The notes under the pieces are model-generated. The model saw only the letters and a list, made by a program, of their open reading frames with translations. It ran no database searches and was not told the origin of the DNA. Of a stretch of DNA of 17,394 nt, positions 13,687 to 17,394 are shown in pieces (the stretch's first letter is position 1; each line of letters opens with the position of its first letter). The stretch is taken from assembly GCA_035719045.1 (NCBI GenBank), contig DASTGO010000462.1, positions 1 through 17,394 of the forward strand. Reading direction: 5' to 3'. Both the position numbers and the translations under genes were made by a program. This DNA is from DASTGO01 sp035719045 (GTDB lineage: Bacteria; Actinomycetota; Actinomycetes; Actinomycetales; Kineosporiaceae).

Positions 13687-13688
13687 CG

Positions 13689-14120
13689 GTGAACGATCCG
13701 ACGACGCGCAGCGATCCTCGGTACCCCGTTCGGCTCACCGAGGAGCAGTGGCGGGAACGGCTGGACCCGAAGGAGTACGCGGCGCTGCGGGAGGCCGGCA
13801 CCGAACGGCCCTACACCGGCGAGTACACCGACGACCACACCGAGGGCGTCTACGCCTGCCGGGCCTGCGGGGCGGAGCTGTTCACCAGCCGGGAGAAGTT
13901 CGACAGCCACTGCGGGTGGCCGTCGTTCTTCGCACCGCTGGCCGCCGACCGGGGCGAGTACGTCGCGGACCACTCGCTGGGCATGGTCCGGACCGAGGTC
14001 CGCTGTGCCGCCTGCGGCTCCCATCTCGGCCACGTGTTCGAGGGCGAGGGCTATGACACGCCCACCGACCAGCGGTACTGCATCAACTCGATCAGCCTGC
14101 GCCGCCGGTCCGCCTCATGA
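13689..14120 (+). CDS. msrB: Peptide-methionine (R)-S-oxide reductase MsrB
   Basis: MsrB reduces methionine-R-sulfoxide in oxidised proteins in the cytosol, using thioredoxin. Length is 143 aa, normal for the single-domain enzyme. The structural zinc site is complete: Cys57 and Cys60 (CRAC) with Cys106 and Cys109 (CAAC). HCGWPSF (74-80) and HLGHVF (112-117) are signature motifs. The catalytic cysteine is Cys131 in RYCINS; Cys75 is a possible resolving residue. The in-frame region upstream is not coding, as GTG at 13689 has a perfect Shine-Dalgarno and the product starts with the usual RYPVRLTEEQWRERL. The stop overlaps the GNAT gene start (ATGA). The nearby hemQ-hemY order is, as I recall, also found in mycobacteria. 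Confidence 0.97.
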   Translation: MNDPTTRSDPRYPVRLTEEQWRERLDPKEYAALREAGTERPYTGEYTDDHTEGVYACRACGAELFTSREKFDSHCGWPSFFAPLAADRGEYVADHSLGMVRTEVRCAACGSHLGHVFEGEGYDTPTDQRYCINSISLRRRSAS

Positions 14121-14575
14121 CCACCCGGCCCGGCACCGTCCACCGGGCCCACTGGACGGACCTGGACCCGACGACCCTGCACGACCTGCTCCGGCTGCGG
14201 ATCGACGTCTTCGTCGTCGAGCAGAAGTGCGCCTACCCCGAACTCGACGGCCGCGATCTCGAACCCGGCACCGAACATCTGTGGATCACCGACGCCTGCG
14301 GACCCGCGTCCTACCTGCGGGTGCTCACCGAGCCGGACGGCGCACGCCGGGTCGGGCGGGTCTGCACCCGAGGGAACGCCCGCGGCCGGGGGCTGGCCGC
14401 CAGGCTCCTGGACGCCGTGCTCGCCGGGTGGCCGCAGGCCCGGCTGGTGCTCGACGCCCAGACCTACGTCGCAGGCTTCTACGCCGCCCGTGGCTTCGCC
14501 GTCAGCGGGCCGGAGTTCGTCGAGGACGGCATCCCGCACGTCCCCATGGTCCGCGACCCCGGCCCCCCGGCCTGA
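14117..14575 (+). CDS. ElaA-like GNAT N-acetyltransferase
   Basis: A 152-residue acetyl-CoA-dependent acetyltransferase. The N-terminal HDLLRLRIDVFVVEQKCAYPELDGRDLE (22-49) is the pattern of the ElaA-type GNAT group. The acetyl-CoA pyrophosphate loop is RGNARGRGLAARLLDAVL (85-102), a variant of Q/R-x-x-G-x-G/A. FYAARGF (121-127) is the C-terminal GNAT motif. The start codon overlaps the msrB stop by ATGA, so the two are translationally coupled. The substrate is unknown. A terminator hairpin begins one base after the stop. Confidence 0.9.
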   Translation: MTTRPGTVHRAHWTDLDPTTLHDLLRLRIDVFVVEQKCAYPELDGRDLEPGTEHLWITDACGPASYLRVLTEPDGARRVGRVCTRGNARGRGLAARLLDAVLAGWPQARLVLDAQTYVAGFYAARGFAVSGPEFVEDGIPHVPMVRDPGPPA

Positions 14576-14576
14576 G

Positions 14577-14605
14577 GGCACCCACCCGCCGCAGGGGTGG
14601 GCGCC
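14577..14605. terminator. Terminator between GNAT and hemQ genes
   Basis: GGCACCCACCC (14577-14587) pairs with GGGTGGGCGCC (14595-14605), ten of eleven pairs, with a 7-nt loop. It lies between convergent genes. Confidence 0.65.
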
Positions 14606-14654
14606 GCCGGGCCGGGCCAGAGAGCCGGGCTCGTCGCGTCCGGACAGTGCCTCG

Positions 14655-15410
14655 TCAGGGCAGGGCGGCGACGAGTTCGGCCGGAGCGACCCGCGGGCCG
14701 GTGAAGAACGGGGTCTCCACCCGCACGTGGCGGCGGGCACCGACCGCACGCAGGTCCCGCATCAGGTCCACGATCCGGTGCAGCTCGTCGGCCTCGAAGG
14801 CGAGCACCCACTCGTAGTCGCTCAGCGCGAAGGTCGCCATGGTGTTGGCCCGCACGTCCGGGAAGCCGCGGCCGGCCATCCCGTGCTCGACCAGCAGCGC
14901 CCGCCGTTCCTCCTCCGGCAGCAGGTACCACTCGTGGGACCGCACGAAGGGGTACAGGCACAGGTAGCCGCGGGCCGGTTCCCCGGCGAGGAAGGCAGGC
15001 ACGTGGCCGCGGTTGAACTCCGCGGGACGGTGGATCGCCACCGCCGACCAGACCGGCTTCAGGTGCCGACCGAGCCGGGTGCGGCGCAACTGGTGGTAGG
15101 CCTCCTGCAGGACGTCCACGCCGGGGGCATGGGTCCAGATCACCAGGTCGGCGTCGGCGCGCATCCCGGAGACGTCGTACCAGCCGCGGACGGCCAGGTC
15201 CTTGCCGGCCAGCCCCGCGTACACGGCCTCGGCCTCGGCCGCGAGCTCGGCCCGGTCCTGCGGCAACGGGTCGGTGACGGCGAACACCGACCACATGGCG
15301 TACCGGACCAGGTCGTTGACCTCACGCGCCGTGCGGGTGCCGCCCCAGGCGTGGCCGGCGGGCTGTTCGGCATCGGTGGGCGGTTCGGGACTGGTGGACT
15401 GCTCGCTCAT
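14655..15410 (-). CDS. hemQ: Coproheme decarboxylase HemQ (ChdC)
   Basis: HemQ converts iron-coproporphyrin III (coproheme) to haem b by two oxidative decarboxylations with hydrogen peroxide, the last step of the coproporphyrin-dependent pathway of Gram-positive bacteria. Length is 251 aa. It belongs to the chlorite-dismutase-like family, with the N-terminal ferredoxin-like repeat (VNDLVRYAMWSVFAV) and the C-terminal haem domain. The radical-forming tyrosine is probably Tyr153 in LYPFVRSHEWYLLP. The proximal haem ligand is probably His176 in LVEHGMAGRGFPDV. FALSDYEWVLAFEADELHRIVDLMRDLR is typical. There is a disordered acidic N-terminal 20 residues. The start overlaps the hemY stop (ATGA), so hemQ is expressed with hemY and ends facing the msrB-GNAT operon. 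Confidence 0.96.
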   Translation of the reverse strand: MSEQSTSPEPPTDAEQPAGHAWGGTRTAREVNDLVRYAMWSVFAVTDPLPQDRAELAAEAEAVYAGLAGKDLAVRGWYDVSGMRADADLVIWTHAPGVDVLQEAYHQLRRTRLGRHLKPVWSAVAIHRPAEFNRGHVPAFLAGEPARGYLCLYPFVRSHEWYLLPEEERRALLVEHGMAGRGFPDVRANTMATFALSDYEWVLAFEADELHRIVDLMRDLRAVGARRHVRVETPFFTGPRVAPAELVAALP

Positions 15411-16879
15411 ACCGGCATTGTCCCCCCGGCCAGGACCTGCCCCGTCCCCCCGGCCAGGACCTGCTCCGCGGCCCGGTCCGCCGAGGCGATGCAGGCGGCG
15501 ATCCCGACCCCGTCGTAGGTGGCTCCGCAGACGGCCAGCCCGGGCACACCGGCCACGGCCGCGCGGATCCGGGCCACCCGGTCCACATGCCCGACGGCGT
15601 ACTGGGGCAGGGCGCCGGCCCAGCGCGCGACGTACGAGGCGACCGGGGCCAGGCGCCGCCCGAGCAGGTCGGACAGCTCCGCGACGGAGGTGGCGACCAG
15701 GTCGCCGTCGTCACGCTGCAGGACCGCTTCCTCCCCGAGCCGGCCGAGCGAGGCCCGGACCAGCACCAGATCGGGATCGAGGTCGTTCACCCAGCCCCAC
15801 TTCGCGGAGGAGAAGGTGGCCGCCTTGACCGGCCGCCCCTCCACGGGCGGGATCAGGACCCCGGACCCGGCGACCCCGTCCAGCTGGGACCGGGGAACCG
15901 CCATCGCGACCACGGCCATGCCGGCGGTCTCCACCTCCGCCAGCACCGCGGCGGCGTCCGGACAGGCCTGCGCGAGCAGCCGGGCGGCCGGGGCGGGGGG
16001 CAGGGCAAGCACCACCGCGTCGACCTCGAGCACCTCGGGACGGTCCGCCCGGCCGGTGACCAGCCGCCAGCCGCCCGGGGTCCGGTGCAGCTCCCGGACG
16101 GTGACCCCGGTACGGACCTGCGCGCCGCGGGCGGCCAGGCGGTCGGCCAGAGCCAGCGGCAGCCGGCCCACCCCGCCGCCGATCCCGGCGAAGAACGGCG
16201 CGGGCGGCTTCGGGGCCTCCCCGGGCCCGGGCGGGGGCGGCGGGGGCGGAGCGAACCGGGCCAGTCCGGCCAGCACCGAGCCGCCCTGCCGGGCCAGCTC
16301 CCACAGTTGCGGCACCGTGGCCTGCAGGGACAGCCGGGAGGCGTGCCCGGCGTACACCCCGCCGAGCAGGGGCTCGACCAGCCGCTCCACGACGGCACGC
16401 CCGACCCGGCCGGTCACCCAGGAGGCGACGTCCACGTCGGACTCCAGCGGCGGAGCGGGCCGGTCCGGTTCGGCGGCCACCTCGGCGATCTCCTCCGGGG
16501 TGAGCACCCCGGACAGCCGGGCCGGATCGGTCGGGATGCCCATCACCGTCCCCGGCGGCAGCGGCAGGATCCTGCCGTCGCGCACCACCCCGGCCGCCGT
16601 GGTCGCCGGATGCACCAGGTCGGCACCGAGCCCGGCCTCCCGGATCAGGCCGACCCCCTCCGGCCGCCGGGCCAGCATCGCCTCCGCACCGACGTCCACG
16701 ACCAGCCCGCCGACCTCGGCCAGCTGCAGTTTTCCGCCGACCGTGGAGGCGGCTTCCAGGACGGTGACCGCAGGTGCGTCCGGACCGGAGGTCAGCCGCC
16801 AGGCGGCGGCCAGCCCGCTGATCCCCCCGCCGACGACGGCGATCCGCCGGGAGGTCCCCGGCAGCTGCTGGATGCTCAT
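15407..16879 (-). CDS. hemY: Coproporphyrinogen III oxidase HemY (CgoX)
   Basis: An FAD enzyme that oxidises coproporphyrinogen III to coproporphyrin III; with HemQ next to it, this activity is more likely than protoporphyrinogen oxidation. Length is 490 aa. The dinucleotide fold is VVGGGISGLAAAW (15-27), and the FAD ribose region is VLEAASTVGGKL (40-51). PLLGGVYAGHASRLSLQATVPQL (170-192) and ATFSSAKWGW (354-363) are family signatures, and DGVGIAACI (456-464) closes the FAD site. A run of seven prolines plus a Pro-rich loop (211-228) precedes FFAGIGGGVGRL. The last 16 residues carry the octapeptide pair QVLAGGTG/QVLAGGTM from a DNA duplication. ATG at 16879 follows CAGGCT by 6 nt on the minus strand. 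No hemE precedes it. Confidence 0.95.
   Translation of the reverse strand: MSIQQLPGTSRRIAVVGGGISGLAAAWRLTSGPDAPAVTVLEAASTVGGKLQLAEVGGLVVDVGAEAMLARRPEGVGLIREAGLGADLVHPATTAAGVVRDGRILPLPPGTVMGIPTDPARLSGVLTPEEIAEVAAEPDRPAPPLESDVDVASWVTGRVGRAVVERLVEPLLGGVYAGHASRLSLQATVPQLWELARQGGSVLAGLARFAPPPPPPPGPGEAPKPPAPFFAGIGGGVGRLPLALADRLAARGAQVRTGVTVRELHRTPGGWRLVTGRADRPEVLEVDAVVLALPPAPAARLLAQACPDAAAVLAEVETAGMAVVAMAVPRSQLDGVAGSGVLIPPVEGRPVKAATFSSAKWGWVNDLDPDLVLVRASLGRLGEEAVLQRDDGDLVATSVAELSDLLGRRLAPVASYVARWAGALPQYAVGHVDRVARIRAAVAGVPGLAVCGATYDGVGIAACIASADRAAEQVLAGGTGQVLAGGTMPV
15420..15464. repeat. 24-bp-period tandem repeat in the 3' end of hemY
   Basis: A 21-bp stretch starting GTCCCCCCGGCCAGG is identical at 15420-15440 and 15444-15464. 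It duplicates eight codons at the C-terminus of HemY. Confidence 0.9.
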
Positions 16880-16885
16880 GGACCA

Positions 16886-16891
16886 AGCCTG
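16886..16891 (-). promoter_or_regulatory. -10-like box of hemY
   Basis: On the minus strand this reads CAGGCT, 6 nt before the ATG at 16879. It implies a leaderless hemY-hemQ transcript. Confidence 0.45.
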
Positions 16892-17051
16892 TCAGGCCGG
16901 ACGAACCCGGAAGCCGCCAGGTCGGCGAGACCGGGCCGCCACCGGGCCGGAACCAGATCGTGATCAGTTGCCGGAGAACGTCGGTGCCGTCAGCAACGTC
17001 AACAGGGGCGCACCCCGCCGTCACCCGCGGCCATCACCAGCCCGGACCCAC

Positions 17052-17158
17052 CGGTCCCGGACATCTCAGCCCACGGTCCCGGACACCTCAGCCCGGACCT
17101 CACCGGACCGAAGAACATCTCGGCCCGGAAGTCATCAGCTCCAGACACGTCAGGCCCG
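17052..17158. repeat. Degenerate repeated motif upstream of the lipoprotein gene
   Basis: The 311-bp gap at 16880-17190 between hemY and the lipoprotein gene holds two near-identical 22-bp units (17052-17073 and 17074-17095). Their core recurs four times in all: ACATCTCAGCCCA (17061), ACACCTCAGCCCG (17083), ACATCTCGGCCCG (17115) and ACACGTCAGGCCCG (17145), at 22, 32 and 30 nt steps. This could be an operator array or a decayed minisatellite. The rest of the gap, 16892-17051, shows nothing else I can support. Confidence 0.6.
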
Positions 17159-17175
17159 AACGCATCAACGCGGAG

Positions 17176-17185
17176 AGAAGGAGAG
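17176..17185 (+). promoter_or_regulatory. Shine-Dalgarno of the lipoprotein gene
   Basis: AGAAGGAGAG contains a strong AGGAG core, centred about 9 nt before the ATG at 17191, and decides that start. Confidence 0.7.
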
Positions 17186-17190
17186 CGCCG

Positions 17191-17394
17191 ATGACCCGCC
17201 CAGCTCCCCCAGCACCCGGAGCTCCCCCAGCACCCGGGCGCCGCCTGATCGGCCCGGCCCGGGTCCTGCTGGCGACCACCGCGGTCGCCGCCCTGGTCAC
17301 CGGCCTGGCCGCCTGCGGCGGATCCGCCACCGAGAGCGGCGCGGCCTCGTCGAGGTTCGCCGGCCCCACGCCCGCGTCGGCGAAGCAGCTCGCG
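17191..17394 (+). CDS. Putative secreted lipoprotein, 5' part only
   Basis: The first 68 codons of a gene that runs off the right edge. It reads MTRPAPPAPGAPPAPGRRLIG, then a hydrophobic signal segment (22-40, PARVLLATTAVAALVTGLA) and a lipobox LAAC with the lipidated cysteine at 42, followed by GGSATESGAASS, a typical flexible tether. It should be exported and anchored to the outer face of the membrane. An 18-bp tandem repeat (17203-17220 and 17221-17238) doubles the APPAPG segment near the N-terminus. The functional domain is beyond the window. A thioredoxin-like or solute-binding protein would be ordinary choices, but nothing here decides. Confidence 0.8.
   Translation, partial: MTRPAPPAPGAPPAPGRRLIGPARVLLATTAVAALVTGLAACGGSATESGAASSRFAGPTPASAKQLA

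Noticed and set aside
13311..13688. N-terminal extension of MsrB by the in-frame open stretch upstream
   Set aside because: The extension crosses the divergent promoter region, has no family similarity, and a strong Shine-Dalgarno marks the GTG at 13689.
1..17394. Mobile element, prophage, toxin-antitoxin or defence island
   Set aside because: No integrase, transposase, terminal repeats, restriction or abortive-infection motifs were seen, and codon use is uniform apart from 7488-7815.

Overview
The window is very GC-rich, densely packed bacterial DNA from an actinomycete. Evidence: almost every codon of the real genes ends in G or C, GTG starts are common, many genes start a few bases after a TANNNT-like -10 box (leaderless transcripts), and the gene set is actinobacterial (DUF4191 beside lipA, HemQ-type haem synthesis, TreZ, a RibD-C pyrimidine-reductase-like protein). 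I cannot assign the order or genus. There is no sign of phage, insertion sequence, CRISPR array, tRNA or rRNA.

Left part (1-4300): a MarR-type regulator is followed by lipB (octanoyltransferase). A small divergent membrane-protein gene lies on the minus strand between lipB and lipA (lipoyl synthase). DUF4191 follows lipA. LipB and LipA are the two steps of de novo lipoate assembly, but each gene appears to have its own leaderless promoter. A 66-codon gene with a strong Shine-Dalgarno and a hairpin-rich leader sits before treZ.

Middle part (4337-11949): treZ, sufE and a RibD-C-domain reductase form a tightly coupled operon with two ATGA overlaps. A low-complexity 328-bp stretch leads to a GT4 glycosyltransferase. 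It converges on a membrane-anchored alpha/beta hydrolase on the minus strand, which is divergent from a multi-membrane-span GT39-type glycosyltransferase. The last three are probably envelope or surface-glycan functions.

Right part (12097-17394): a Usp-like protein converges on an integral membrane protein across a near-perfect bidirectional terminator. A divergent region with an inverted repeat then leads to msrB and an overlapping GNAT acetyltransferase. These converge on the overlapping pair hemY-hemQ, which encode late steps of the coproporphyrin-dependent haem route. A lipoprotein gene, read divergently from hemY, runs off the right edge. From memory, the order RibD-like, msrB, hemQ, hemY resembles the Mycobacterium tuberculosis Rv2671-Rv2677c area, so this part looks like ancestral chromosome.

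No clearly new defence, mobile or biosynthetic system is visible. The most unusual signals are short tandem duplications sitting at or across gene 3' ends, a 39-bp minisatellite inside treZ, structured leaders ahead of the 66-codon gene and msrB, and a four-copy degenerate motif in the hemY/lipoprotein divergent region.
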